Below, in pieces: positions 39,114-47,732 of a stretch of DNA of 64,000 nt. The notes below the pieces were generated by a model that saw nothing but the letters and a program-made list of their open reading frames with translations, was not told where the DNA came from and did no database searches. A program made the translations under genes and the position numbers. The stretch is from a bacterium (GTDB lineage: Bacteria; SZUA-79; Acidulodesulfobacterales; Acidulodesulfobacteraceae), in NCBI GenBank assembly GCA_021798875.1, contig JAJZBN010000005.1, positions 43,884 through 107,883 on the forward strand, in the 5' to 3' direction. Numbering within the stretch: position 1 is the first letter of the stretch; every line of letters starts with the position of its first letter.

Positions 39114-40553
39114 TTAATCGGGAATATACTGCCATAAAAATTTTCCTTTCATTTTCCAGATAAATAAATAATGAAGCATATATTTAACCCAGTGTCCCGC
39201 AAGACCTATATCTCCAAAAGTATAATTTAAATTTCTGCCGAATTTATATTTATCGTAATTTGGAATTACCGGATACATCGTCAATAAAGCGGCGGATCCG
39301 CCGATCATCGATTTGCCCATAGAAGTTATGCATATTGCCCCGAATTCTGCCATCGATGCGCTATACGTCGGTTCTTCCGCTCCGTTTTTTATCATATCGA
39401 TAATGGAAAGAGCGACCGTATGTCCTATGATTCCCGATGCCATGCCCGTTCTTGGAGGACTCGGAGCTATAAGAGTGCCGTCCGGCGCTTTAAAAGCCTT
39501 GCTTATAGGATGCGGCGGGGCAAAAGCTATTCCGGCCGCAAATATATTTTTATATAAAGGATTATTGTATTTTTTAGGCCAATCCGAATTTTTCCATTCC
39601 TCGAAAGGTTTTGCACCGGAGGTATAATCGGCATCTACTTTCATAAAACCGCTCGGTGCGCATAGCTGGCTTTTAATATCATTGCCGTCCTTATCTATGT
39701 AAGAGATGGGAATGCCGGCAAAAGGAGGAATCAGCATGGCAAAATCAAAATCGAGCGTTCCCTCTTTCCCTTCAATATTAACGTAATCTAAAGAGCCTTC
39801 TTTAACGTTTCTTACGTGCGCCCTGTCAATCCATTTAATACCCTTTTCCCTAAAAGTAGACTCGGCAAAAAGTTTGCCTGATATAAAGTTTCCGTTCCTT
39901 CTTACTACAACTCCGCCGACTCCGAAATCGCCGAGCATAGGTTCGTTTGATATCCATGTTATATCCGCCATATCGCGAAGTCCACGCTTGGCGATTTCAA
40001 ATTCTAAATTATGTATATACTCAAAAGCGGCTCCTTGGCAGGTGGCGGTTCCATGTCCCGTGCCTACGACAAACTTTTGTCTTTTGCCCTGTTTCATTTT
40101 TTCCACGGCTTTCAAAAAATTATCCCTTGTTTTAACGGCATGGGGCAAACTGCAGACCGAATCCGAATATCCTTCATCGGGTCCAAGCCCCGGCGTAGCC
40201 GCAAAATTAAGCTTAGGACCAGTAGCGTTTATCAAATAATCGTATTTTACCCGTTCGGTTTTGCCGTCGGCATATTTTACTACTACGTACTGATCGACGC
40301 TGTCCGGATGAATCTCTTCCGCTGCTCCGTTTTTAAATTCTATGCCGAATTTTTTATATACCGGCGTAAGATCAAACTGAGTTTTTTCCGGTTTCATGGA
40401 ACCTACGCCGACCCATATCCATGACGGAATATAAGAAAAATTCTTCCTTGGCGAAACAACTATAACTTCATGTTTGCGACCCAGCGCTTTTTTTAAATTT
40501 AATGCAGCCGTGTTGCCGGCAAATCCAGAACCTAAAACTACTATGCGAGCCAT
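39114..40553 (-). CDS. Sulfide:quinone oxidoreductase-family flavoprotein
   Basis: FAD protein of 479 residues. The N-terminal dinucleotide fold is RIVVLGSGFAGNTAALNL; YLINATGPKLN is the second nucleotide-related motif. Three cysteines sit at the positions used by sulfide:quinone oxidoreductases: SVCSLPHA, GTATCQGAAFEY and AICITSMG. The C-terminus has two amphipathic helices for monotopic membrane binding. Enzymes of this group oxidise sulfide and reduce quinone; the SQR class cannot be fixed. The start ATG at 40553 is preceded by GGGG, and the promoter region is AT-rich. Confidence 0.82.
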   Translation of the reverse strand: MARIVVLGSGFAGNTAALNLKKALGRKHEVIVVSPRKNFSYIPSWIWVGVGSMKPEKTQFDLTPVYKKFGIEFKNGAAEEIHPDSVDQYVVVKYADGKTERVKYDYLINATGPKLNFAATPGLGPDEGYSDSVCSLPHAVKTRDNFLKAVEKMKQGKRQKFVVGTGHGTATCQGAAFEYIHNLEFEIAKRGLRDMADITWISNEPMLGDFGVGGVVVRRNGNFISGKLFAESTFREKGIKWIDRAHVRNVKEGSLDYVNIEGKEGTLDFDFAMLIPPFAGIPISYIDKDGNDIKSQLCAPSGFMKVDADYTSGAKPFEEWKNSDWPKKYNNPLYKNIFAAGIAFAPPHPISKAFKAPDGTLIAPSPPRTGMASGIIGHTVALSIIDMIKNGAEEPTYSASMAEFGAICITSMGKSMIGGSAALLTMYPVIPNYDKYKFGRNLNYTFGDIGLAGHWVKYMLHYLFIWKMKGKFLWQYIPD

Positions 40554-40888
40554 ATAAATTTATCCCCCCGTTTCTTCTTTTTTTATTTATTTAAACTAAT
40601 TGTCTTTTATTTTATAATTATTTTGATATAATAACCATCCCGCTTAAAATAAAAAAATATACTAAAAAAAATATTAGATTATTTCATATATATGTTTTAT
40701 AATATCTATAATAACAAAAATATATAAATATTTCTATATAATTATAAATACATATTTGTATTATTATATATTCATATATAACATACTTTTTATCATTATT
40801 TTGCGGCTTGACGGCTTATTTAAATAGAGTAAATTATAAGTTTAATAAAATCAAAAATCAAAATAATTGATTAATACATATTAACACT
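40554..40888. promoter_or_regulatory. Divergent promoter region of SQR and the globin-PsiE gene
   Basis: 335 bp without a gene, mostly AT-rich. A -35/-10 pair reads TTGACG (40808-40813) and TAAATT (40830-40835) with a 16-bp spacer, oriented to the plus-strand globin gene and placing its transcript start about 45 bp before ATG. The AT-rich middle part contains many TATATA stretches. Nothing like a riboswitch or small RNA is evident. Confidence 0.45.
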
Positions 40889-41782
40889 ATGGAAACTCTT
40901 GATAAAATAAAGCTTATTTATTCTTTCGACGAAGAAGACGCTTCGAATTTAACGCAAATAAAAGATCTGATGAATTCAAATGCAAACGAATTTATTTCCG
41001 GCGTTTATTCGTTTATATCCAACTTCGACGATTTCAGCAAATTTCTTCCTAACGATGAAATAAGGACAAGGCACAGGGAAAAGTTAAAAATATGGTTTCT
41101 TAGTCTTTTTTCCGGAAAATACGATAATGAATATCTGAGGCAGTTAAAAAGAATAGGAGAAACTCATTCGGAGATAAAACTACCTTCGCATTACGTAAGC
41201 GCAACAATGAACTATATAAGAAATTTTATTCATAAAGTTATTTTAAAAAATATCCCTGCTTCCGATAAAAGAGACGAAATAATCAAATCGATTAATAAAA
41301 TAATAGATATTAATCTGGATATAATTATAAGTTCTTATATTAACGAAGGAAAATTTTACATTGCGGCTACAAAATTTGAAACTAAAATAATAAAATTCAG
41401 TTCAAAATTTTCTTATACGCTCGATCTTGCGCTTGTAATATCTCTAATAATTGCGACTATTATGGTTTTCCTTCTTTTTATATTTGAAATTTACAAATTC
41501 GCCTTCGGCGGCGGCGCTTTTGAATCTACCGTTGTCGATATTCTCGGCGCTATGTTAATTGTTTGGGCGATAAGAGAACTGCTCGAAGAAGAAGTTAAAA
41601 AGCTTAAAGGGCATAAATTTGCGTTAAGCGCTTTTATAGGACTTGCTATGGCGGCGCTTTTAAGGAAAATATTAATCTTTTCTCTTGCTCCCGGAAAATC
41701 CAAGGAAGTCGCAATATTAGGATTTCTCGTATTAGTGCTTGGAATAGTTTACTGGCTAATGAATAAAAGCACGAAGTCATGA
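40889..41782 (+). CDS. Protoglobin-like sensor domain fused to a PsiE-type membrane domain
   Basis: A 297-residue protein. Residues 1 to about 155 resemble protoglobin/globin-coupled sensor domains: a helical fold with FDEEDASNLTQIKDLM, then a probable haem histidine in IGETHSEIKLPSHYVSATMNY, followed by the last helix. Residues about 170-290 have four membrane helices with the PsiE signature: DILGAMLIVWAIRELLEEEVKKLKGHKFALS and ALLRKILIF separated as in phosphate-starvation-inducible PsiE proteins. So it may report oxygen or NO to a membrane domain of unknown output. No enzymatic domain is present. Divergent from SQR. Confidence 0.75.
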   Translation: METLDKIKLIYSFDEEDASNLTQIKDLMNSNANEFISGVYSFISNFDDFSKFLPNDEIRTRHREKLKIWFLSLFSGKYDNEYLRQLKRIGETHSEIKLPSHYVSATMNYIRNFIHKVILKNIPASDKRDEIIKSINKIIDINLDIIISSYINEGKFYIAATKFETKIIKFSSKFSYTLDLALVISLIIATIMVFLLFIFEIYKFAFGGGAFESTVVDILGAMLIVWAIRELLEEEVKKLKGHKFALSAFIGLAMAALLRKILIFSLAPGKSKEVAILGFLVLVLGIVYWLMNKSTKS

Positions 41783-41960
41783 TTTAGCAAAGCGTAAAAC
41801 ATGAAGCGAAAATACTATGTAAAATTATACAGCGATTATACCACGTATTACACTATCAAAATCATAAATGTATTATACCTAAAAACAACGCTGAAAAATT
41901 ATATTGCCTGCATTGTCCATTAATGATAAAATAAATTACGTAGTTAATTTTTCAAAAAAA

Positions 41961-42036
41961 CGGGATGTGGCGCAGCTGGTAGCGCACCTGCTTTGGGAGC
42001 AGGGGGTCGCACGTTCGAATCGTGTCATCCCGACCA
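41961..42036 (+). tRNA. tRNA-Pro (UGG)
   Basis: 76-nt cloverleaf: acceptor CGGGATG paired with CATCCCG, D arm GCGC/GCGC, anticodon stem CCTGC/GCAGG with loop TTTGGGA giving anticodon TGG, T arm CGTGT/GCACG with TTCGAAT, and an encoded CCA at the 3' end. It is the attachment target of the left accessory element. Confidence 0.95.
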
Positions 42037-42193
42037 TTTAAAACCGCAGTAAATAAGCATTTCCAGACTACCTCAAGAAATTTTATATTGATTATATTTT
42101 ACATAAATTTTATAATTTTTATAGAATTTTTTTAGAAGGATTTTTAATGCTTAATTAGGCTAAAATTTGTAAAAGGAATTTCGGCGGCAACCA

Positions 42194-42382
42194 TCAGTAT
42201 ATCTGCACCATATCTTTAACTGGAATATACGTAATGACGGGTTCTTTATGTCCCTTTCTTTGCGCTTCATCGTATGCTTCTTTTGGGCTGTCTCCTGAAC
42301 CGATTACGGTAGCGTCTTCAAAACTTTTCAATGCAACATACTTTCCGGCAAGGTCGTTATTTTTGATTAAAACTTGTATCAT
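42194..42382 (-). CDS. DUF5678-like small protein
   Basis: A 62-residue protein with a pattern of small DUF5678 proteins: GKYVALKSFEDATVIGSGDSPKEAYDEA and a C-terminal PVITYIPV. These often occur on mobile elements and plasmids; function unknown. Ribosome site AGAGG before ATG. It is the first gene next to the tRNA in the left element. Confidence 0.65.
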   Translation of the reverse strand: MIQVLIKNNDLAGKYVALKSFEDATVIGSGDSPKEAYDEAQRKGHKEPVITYIPVKDMVQIY

Positions 42383-42733
42383 TTTTAGCCTCTCTTAAAA
42401 TTTATAACTCTATAAAATAAAATATAGCACTATACGGAAAGATAATCAAACATGCGGAAATTTTATCCGGAAATTCTATAAATACATTACGAAAACGTTC
42501 CCGATTTAGTCTTGATTTTCAATTTTTTATCCAAAGAATTATTTTTCATATTTCCTTTAATACTATAATAGAAAATTTATAATAGAAAATTTTTACCTTA
42601 AAACCCGCCGTAAAATTATAATTTTTTGTCTGTTTTTTATTCTTTCTTACTTTTTTACTTTCTAAAATAATACATTATAGGAAGCAAATTTTAAATTGAT
42701 TTTTACTATAGTCATTTATGATATAATCGAATT
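42383..42733. other. Gene-free AT-rich stretch in the left element
   Basis: About 350 bp without a supported gene. It has a small direct repeat (two copies of taatagaaaattt at about 42565-42600). At 42708-42736 it carries a promoter-like tagtcatttatgatataatc segment that matches the promoter of the regulator gene in the right element (48250-48280, opposite strand). Confidence 0.6.
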
Positions 42734-42893
42734 ATGAAAAAGAAAGTAGAAAAAGACGATAACGAAATTTACAAAGAGGTCGGAAAAAAATATATTTCAA
42801 ATTAAAAAGATTTACGAAACCGGCAACGACAAGACAATAAAAATCACAAACGCAGCTATCGATTTTTTATCTAAGCTGTCAGATATAATTTAG
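42734..42893 (+). pseudogene. Deleted copy of the Cro/CI-type regulator
   Basis: Starts MKKKVEKDDNEIYKEVGKK as in the intact gene of the right element, then jumps to the C-terminal part KKIYETGNDKTIKITNAAI and FLSKLSDII. The helix-turn-helix core is missing. The two joined sequences share gaaaaaaa-type short repeats, so the deletion probably arose by slippage; it is out of frame and leaves a premature stop after about 23 residues. The sequence is diverged enough to show that the parent was a related, not identical, element. Confidence 0.85.
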
Positions 42894-42994
42894 ATTTACT
42901 TTTTTAATAGTTGCGGTATATTGAAAGAAAGAATTTAATATTTTAAGTCTTTGCCCAAATAGCCCTCTGTCGAGGGATAACCTGCGGTGCAATA

Positions 42995-43624
42995 ATGATT
43001 ATAACTGAAGATATATTTTTGATATCTGATACTCATTTTGGAGATTTAGATTCCGTAGCAAACGGTTACGATAAATATTTAGTGGATAATTGGAACAAAA
43101 CCGTTTCTAAGACCGATACCGTCCTGCATCTTGGAGATTTTACTTCAGACGATACGACTAAAGCGCTTGAAGAAAAGATTAGAAAATACGGCAACCTTTT
43201 AAATGGAAGAATATTATTAATAAGAGGTAATCACGATACGGCGCATAAAGGCGTTTATGATACTGCAGGGATAGAGTTAGTGAACGAATTTAATAATCCT
43301 TGGTATTATGCTGCAACCGGCATTATTAAAAATAAAAAAATACTTTTTTCGCACTATCCGACAAAAGATATATATACGATAATAAATCACAGCCGCATTA
43401 TTCAAAATTTTGATTATATAAAACAGTTAGATGAGAACCCTTTTAAATTCACGATAGAAGAATTGGAAGAAATTTTTATTAAAAATAAATGCGACATAAA
43501 TATTCACGGACATATTCATAATAAAATAAAACTTTTCGATAATCTCTTTAACGTTTCTCCCGATAATATCGGATATGCGCCGGTAAGATTAGGGGAACTT
43601 TTACGCTATATAATAAATATTTAA
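42995..43624 (+). CDS. Calcineurin-like metallophosphoesterase
   Basis: A 209-residue protein with metal ligands in order: ISDTHFGD, LHLGDF, RGNHD, SHYP and INIHGHIHN. This is the small metallophosphoesterase group (YfcE/MJ0936-like) whose members hydrolyse phosphodiesters or nucleotides. It is cargo of the left element, with phage- or plasmid-type neighbours; a defence or nucleotide-signal role is speculation. Nearby, the sequence CCCTGCAAAAACCC (43637-43650), also present near the ends of both elements, lies downstream. Confidence 0.85.
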   Translation: MIITEDIFLISDTHFGDLDSVANGYDKYLVDNWNKTVSKTDTVLHLGDFTSDDTTKALEEKIRKYGNLLNGRILLIRGNHDTAHKGVYDTAGIELVNEFNNPWYYAATGIIKNKKILFSHYPTKDIYTIINHSRIIQNFDYIKQLDENPFKFTIEELEEIFIKNKCDINIHGHIHNKIKLFDNLFNVSPDNIGYAPVRLGELLRYIINI

Positions 43625-43685
43625 ATTAAACTAAATCCCTGCAAAAACCCTAAATAAGCGAATATTTCGTAAGTTAAAAATATGC

Positions 43686-43697
43686 TATAATAGAGTT
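43686..43697 (+). promoter_or_regulatory. -10 box adjacent to a start codon (possible leaderless transcript)
   Basis: TATAAT at 43686-43691 is only seven bases from ATG 43698, so the transcript would begin at the start codon. A -35 is not clear. If used, the antitoxin-like gene is made from a leaderless mRNA. Confidence 0.4.
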
Positions 43698-43976
43698 ATG
43701 GAAAAGATAAAAACATACGATATAATGAGCCATCGCCATATAAACGTAGATATCGAAAAAGGACTTCCCCTTGAGGCTATAGACGATATAATATCGAGAG
43801 GGGATATGGATTCATGGCTTAAATTTAGGGATTATTGCCTTAATCACCGCGAGATTTTGGATGATGTTTTAAAAATAACAGGACGCTATATTTCCGACCC
43901 GACGGAACAGAAATATCATTTATGGCATAATTTAGCGTTATCTTTAAAAGAAGGAAATATAAATGCAGAACAATAG
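43698..43976 (+). CDS. Putative antitoxin partner of the nucleotidyltransferase
   Basis: A 92-residue acidic/charged protein (EIDRGD-like, with many His, Asp and Glu) immediately upstream of the nucleotidyltransferase gene, overlapping it by 14 bp. The paired, overlapping order is that of toxin-antitoxin operons such as AbiE and MenAT-like pairs. I recognise no DNA-binding domain. Upstream -10 box lies against the ATG. Confidence 0.55.
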   Translation: MEKIKTYDIMSHRHINVDIEKGLPLEAIDDIISRGDMDSWLKFRDYCLNHREILDDVLKITGRYISDPTEQKYHLWHNLALSLKEGNINAEQ

Positions 43977-44640
43977 AGCCGAATGGGAAGAAGTCATTTC
44001 CAATATAGCAAGGATTAACGAAATTTTACCCGATGCGGTCGTCGTAGGCGGAACATCTTCGGCTATACACGCCGAACACAGAACGTCAAACGATACCGAT
44101 TTCGTAGTTAATAATTTAAAAGACAAATTCGACGAAATATTAATGTCGTTAGAATCGGTTTCCGGATGGAAGACTAACAGGATAAAACCGCCGGTACTTA
44201 TACTCGGCAATTTCAAAGGTATAGAAACAGGCATAAGACAGCTAAAAAGAACTGCGCCTCTCGAAACTAAAACTATGGAGTACAAGGGGCAGAAATTAAC
44301 GGTCCCCACGGAGACCGAAATTTTAAGAATTAAAGCATTTTTAATTATCAGCAGAAATGCTACGCGCGATTATATTGATTTTGTTGCCTTGTCAGACCAT
44401 TTAGGATTTGAAAAAACCAAAGAGGCTTTAAAAGATTTCGATAAAATATATCCGCAGGAAAATAACGCATCCGCATTAAGGCAACTGCTCGTCCAACTTT
44501 CAAATCCTTTGCCTTACGATTTAAAAGAAACCGATTTAACTAAATATAAAAATCTCGATAAAAAATGGCAGGATTGGAATAACGTAAAAAACTTCTGCAA
44601 AACGATATCTACGAACATAATGCTTTCGGTAAACCGGTAA
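43963..44640 (+). CDS. Nucleotidyltransferase (AbiEii/MenT-like toxin fold)
   Basis: A 225-residue protein. The active-site pattern GGTSSAIHAEHRTSNDTDFVV (GG...S, then D-x-D within DTDF) is the DNA polymerase beta-like nucleotidyltransferase of AbiEii toxins. A helical C-terminus follows. It overlaps the upstream small gene and is probably the toxin of a toxin-antitoxin or abortive-infection pair carried by the left element. In the AbiE family the substrate is nucleotide transfer to RNA or protein; none is proven here. Confidence 0.72.
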   Translation: MQNNRAEWEEVISNIARINEILPDAVVVGGTSSAIHAEHRTSNDTDFVVNNLKDKFDEILMSLESVSGWKTNRIKPPVLILGNFKGIETGIRQLKRTAPLETKTMEYKGQKLTVPTETEILRIKAFLIISRNATRDYIDFVALSDHLGFEKTKEALKDFDKIYPQENNASALRQLLVQLSNPLPYDLKETDLTKYKNLDKKWQDWNNVKNFCKTISTNIMLSVNR

Positions 44641-44727
44641 GATATTAATTTAACCCCCAAACCCGATGCATTTTCCGAATGGCTCTCGAAAAAAGGACAA
44701 GAACGGAAAAACGGCCGGGACAGATAA

Positions 44728-44806
44728 CCTGCAAAAACCCCTACATAAAAAATACATCGCATTGCAAATACAGTAAATAAGCTGATTTTCAAGTTATCAA
44801 TTCTGC
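44728..44806. repeat. Inverted copy of the element end (79 bp), left arm
   Basis: Matches the reverse complement of 47401-47479 with one mismatch (GCTGATTTTC against GCTGGTTTTC). It starts CCTGCAAAAACCCCTAC and runs into the tRNA-Pro fragment at 44803. The two arms enclose the chemoreceptor gene and could support inversion of that 2.6-kb segment. Confidence 0.95.
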
Positions 44807-44854
44807 TTTGGGAGCAGGGGGGTCGCACGTTCGAATCGTGTCATCCCGACCATT
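44803..44854 (+). other. tRNA-Pro(UGG) 3' fragment (attachment-site copy)
   Basis: CTGCTTTGGGAGCAGG to CCCGACCATT repeats bases 41988-42038 of the intact tRNA with one extra G in the G-run. It is not a functional tRNA because the acceptor 5' half is missing. It marks the distal end of the left element. Confidence 0.9.
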
Positions 44855-44885
44855 CATTAAGTCAAAAACAAACGGGCTATGAAAA

Positions 44886-45014
44886 TTATACGGTATATGC
44901 GGTTATGCCGTGCTCTAATTTGTCCTGAATTTTTTCTAAGTTACCGTTAATCTTTTTTAACTCGTCTAATATCTGCAATAATACTTCGTATTCTGTTGTT
45001 TCGCTGCTTTCCAT
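44886..45014 (-). CDS. 42-residue coiled-coil-like small protein downstream of the chemoreceptor
   Basis: ATG at 45014 opens MESSETTEYEVLLQILDELK then an alpha-helical charged stretch ending EHGITAYTV. Heptad-like leucines suggest a short coiled coil. The upstream site is AGAGGAGAT, about 13 bases from ATG. The gene begins 38 bp after the chemoreceptor stop on the same strand, so they likely share a message. Too short to assign. Confidence 0.5.
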   Translation of the reverse strand: MESSETTEYEVLLQILDELKKINGNLEKIQDKLEHGITAYTV

Positions 45015-45052
45015 ATTAATTATCGTATCTCCTCTTATTTTTTTAAGTTGAT

Positions 45053-46978
45053 CTATAATCCAAGGGTTTTTGCTATATTGTTAAAGTCGCTTTCTTTAGC
45101 TTCTATAAAAGAGGTATAACCTTGATCGATAGATTTGAGAACGTTTAAGTCGGTAATACTCATCAAAATATTTTTTATTTTCGTTTCGCTTTCTTTATCT
45201 ACGTCTGCGTTTATACATATAGGAAATTGAGGTATAGGGTCGGAAGAAGCTATGACTTTTATCGTACTTTTATTTTCTTCCGCGACGGAATCCATTACGC
45301 ATCCGGCATCGAATTCTCCTTCTGCGACAGCTTTTAAGACGACGTCGTGTCCGCCGAGATAATCGTAAGAAGATAGGTCTTCCAATTTTATGCCTGCCGA
45401 TTTAATCATGGCTTTCGGTACTAAAGTAGAGCCCGTAGACATTTGTGCGCCGAAAGCGACTTTTTTACCTTTTAAATCGTTTATATTATTTATCGGTGAA
45501 TTTTTTGCGGCTATTATTACGCTCTTATATGTAGGCGAACCGTTTTTTACAGCGAAAACTAAAGGTTTAACACCGTATTTTTTGGCAGCGCTTAAATATG
45601 TCGAAGGAGTCATATAGCCTATCATTGCAACGCCCTTCCCTATATCTTCGACTGAATCTTCATAGCTTGAAGCTACCAGCGAACCAAGTTTTATCCCCAG
45701 AGAATCGCTTAAATATTTTATAAGCGGTTCAAATTTTCTTTTCATAACTAATGCCGCTTCTAACGGAACTATACCGAATAAATACAATCTGATGCTATTT
45801 AATTCTTTTTGAAGTTCGTATGCCGAATTAGAAAGCGACGTGCTTATTTCGGTAGTTTTTTTTGCCGTTTTTACGGTTTCTCCGGAAACTTTCTGTACAA
45901 CAAGTAAATTTTTTTCTACGTCTTCTACCGCTATATCAAGTTGTTCGGCCGAGGACGATATTATGTCTATATTGCTTTTTTCTTCCTTTACCGCATTCAT
46001 TATATTTCTAAATATTTCTTCTGCCGTTTTAGTTTTTTCGCTTATAGCTTTTACTTCTTCTACTGAACTTTTTATTGCTTCCGAAGTTTTTGACGTTTCC
46101 GCTATAAGCCCTTCTATTATCTGTCTTGTATCGGAAGTAGACTTACTGGTTCTCTCGGCAAGCTTTTTAACTTCATCGGCAACCACGGCAAAACCTCTTC
46201 CCTGCTCTCCTGCTCTTGCCGCCTCTATCGCTGCATTTAAAGACAACAGATTCGTCTTATCGGCTATATCGCTGATAAGAGAAATAACGTCGCCTATTTC
46301 TTTAGACTTTTCGTCTAAACTTTGCATAGTAGTTTGAAGATTTTCTATGGAATCGGAAACTTTTTTAATATCGGATATTATTTCTTCTATCATTAGGTTT
46401 CCTTCTCCTGCTTTTTTAAAAGAATCGTTGGTGGAATTTTGGGCAAACTTAGCGCCTTTTGTCATTTCTTTATGAGACATGATAATTTCGTCTATTGCGC
46501 TTGAAATGGAAGCAATTTGACCGACTAAGGATTCATTTTCTTTGTAAATCTTTTCCATTTCGGCGCTTTCTATTCTTGCATCAACGACGACGTTATTTGT
46601 AGAATCTACAGATTTTATAAAAATATTATAAAGATTTTTAAAAAGTTCGTTTACCTTGTCGTCTAAACCGAAAAAATTAATTTGCGGCATGCTTTTGCGC
46701 AAATCTTTATCTTTATAAAGAAAATCGTCTATGAAATTATTGATTATTCTTGCTTTTTTCTTAATAGATGTATTAATTAAAAAAATGGACAGATAAAATA
46801 CGATGGAAAGAATTATTATAAAAATAATCGATAATCCGTCGGATTTGATTAACGAAAATATTATAAGAAATATTGCTGCGATAGCGTACAATATCGAAGT
46901 TATCACGATAATATTATTAAAACCGCTTGATTTAATAAAATATGTCTTTTTTTTGCCGGATTTAAACGAACTGTTCAT
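45053..46978 (-). CDS. Chemoreceptor with a C-terminal PhnD-like binding domain
   Basis: A 641-residue protein. Two membrane helices near residues 21-45 and 48-70, no periplasmic loop of size, then an MCP signalling region whose hairpin reads [43 protein letters not shown] in two pieces around residue 250. The last about 240 residues (from [17 protein letters not shown]) match PhnD/SsuA-type phosphonate-binding proteins ([37 protein letters not shown]). As no signal or helix precedes it, this domain should be cytoplasmic, an unusual arrangement. The upstream site is a G9AGGA run 6-20 bases before ATG. Confidence 0.8.
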   Translation of the reverse strand: MNSSFKSGKKKTYFIKSSGFNNIIVITSILYAIAAIFLIIFSLIKSDGLSIIFIIILSIVFYLSIFLINTSIKKKARIINNFIDDFLYKDKDLRKSMPQINFFGLDDKVNELFKNLYNIFIKSVDSTNNVVVDARIESAEMEKIYKENESLVGQIASISSAIDEIIMSHKEMTKGAKFAQNSTNDSFKKAGEGNLMIEEIISDIKKVSDSIENLQTTMQSLDEKSKEIGDVISLISDIADKTNLLSLNAAIEAARAGEQGRGFAVVADEVKKLAERTSKSTSDTRQIIEGLIAETSKTSEAIKSSVEEVKAISEKTKTAEEIFRNIMNAVKEEKSNIDIISSSAEQLDIAVEDVEKNLLVVQKVSGETVKTAKKTTEISTSLSNSAYELQKELNSIRLYLFGIVPLEAALVMKRKFEPLIKYLSDSLGIKLGSLVASSYEDSVEDIGKGVAMIGYMTPSTYLSAAKKYGVKPLVFAVKNGSPTYKSVIIAAKNSPINNINDLKGKKVAFGAQMSTGSTLVPKAMIKSAGIKLEDLSSYDYLGGHDVVLKAVAEGEFDAGCVMDSVAEENKSTIKVIASSDPIPQFPICINADVDKESETKIKNILMSITDLNVLKSIDQGYTSFIEAKESDFNNIAKTLGL

Positions 46979-47361
46979 AAATTATCCTCCCCCCCCCATC
47001 TTTAACAATAAGCTTTTTGCTTTTTTATATTACAATATATATTTATTATATATATTGCTAAGTAATTACAATAATTACAATGTTATTCTCCTTACTTTAT
47101 TCCTATAATTAATACCGATAATATTTATATTTAATTTTACAAAATATATTTAAAATAATAAAGATATTTTATTTTAAGATTATGTAATAAGCATACAAGC
47201 GAATTAAAGAGTGAAATATTAAGGGATATAATATTACTAACCGCAGCGCAAAAAAGTTCCCAACAGATAAGTTGAAAACCATTAAAGCTATATCTATATT
47301 GCTGAATATTTTTTTAAAATATATTCTGTATTAGATTAGCGGTTTTTATTTTAAATAGTCA
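46979..47361. promoter_or_regulatory. Gene-free region with a C9/G9 tract at the chemoreceptor ribosome site
   Basis: About 380 bp with no gene. Nine C in a row (46989-46997), that is nine G on the coding strand, touch the ribosome site AGGA of the chemoreceptor gene. Slippage in such tracts can change the number of G and so the ribosome site. The rest is AT-rich. It ends at the attachment-like repeat 47365. Confidence 0.6.
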
Positions 47362-47400
47362 AGACGATGGGATTTGAACCTGCGACCCCCTGCATCCCAT

Positions 47401-47479
47401 GCAGAATTGATAACTTGAAAACCAGCTTATTTACTGTATTTGCAATGCGATGTATTTTTTATGTAGGGGTTTTTGCAGG
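47401..47479. repeat. Inverted copy of the element end (79 bp), right arm
   Basis: Pairs with 44728-44806 on the other strand with a single mismatch. It runs from the attachment repeat at 47365-47404 inward to the small membrane protein gene. It holds the TGTAGGGGTTTTTGCAGG motif. Confidence 0.95.
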
Positions 47480-47482
47480 GAT

Positions 47483-47701
47483 TTACTTTTCTTTATATTC
47501 GGGCGGACGAGCTCCGATTAACGCAAAGAGATAGCTTCTTATTTCTTTGACGCTATCGTTCACTTCTGCTATATCGGACTTAAGTTCGCTTTCAAGATGA
47601 GCTATTTTATCGTCTGTTATTTTTTCTGAAGCGCGGACAAATCCCCACGTTCCCAAAAGAATTGCAAATACGCTTGCAATAGCGGTTAAAATAATCGTCA
47701 T
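47483..47701 (-). CDS. Small one-helix membrane protein with coiled coil
   Basis: A 72-residue protein: N-terminal membrane helix (TIILTAIASVFAILLGTWGFV), then a charged coiled-coil region (DDKIAHLESELKSDIAEVND). Holin-like or mobilisation-complex small proteins have this form; I cannot choose. It is the last gene before the element's left end, and it points away from the inverted repeat at 47733. Confidence 0.6.
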   Translation of the reverse strand: MTIILTAIASVFAILLGTWGFVRASEKITDDKIAHLESELKSDIAEVNDSVKEIRSYLFALIGARPPEYKEK

Positions 47702-47732
47702 ATTGTTATTCTCTGCAATTAAAGTTAACTAA

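Larger units (their letters stand above)
41988..44854 (+). mobile_element. Integrated element (remnant) in tRNA-Pro(UGG), no integrase
   Basis: Bounded by direct repeats of the tRNA 3' half: 41988-42038 in the intact gene and 44803-44854 as a partial copy, matching over about 50 bp with one extra G. Contents are a DUF5678 gene, a deleted copy of the right element's regulator, a phosphoesterase and a nucleotidyltransferase pair. It shares the 79-bp terminal sequence of the right element (44728-44806 against 47401-47479, inverted). It has no integrase or relaxase, so it would need help in trans. The recent, nearly exact tRNA copy argues for late insertion. Confidence 0.72.

Noticed and set aside
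45840..46337. 165-codon open frame on the plus strand inside the chemoreceptor gene
   Set aside because: It is antisense to the MCP signalling helices, has serine/threonine-rich shadow sequence and no ribosome site.
47365..47404. Functional tRNA at the left end of the right element
   Set aside because: Only a 3' half with mismatched T stem and altered acceptor; treated as an attachment copy.
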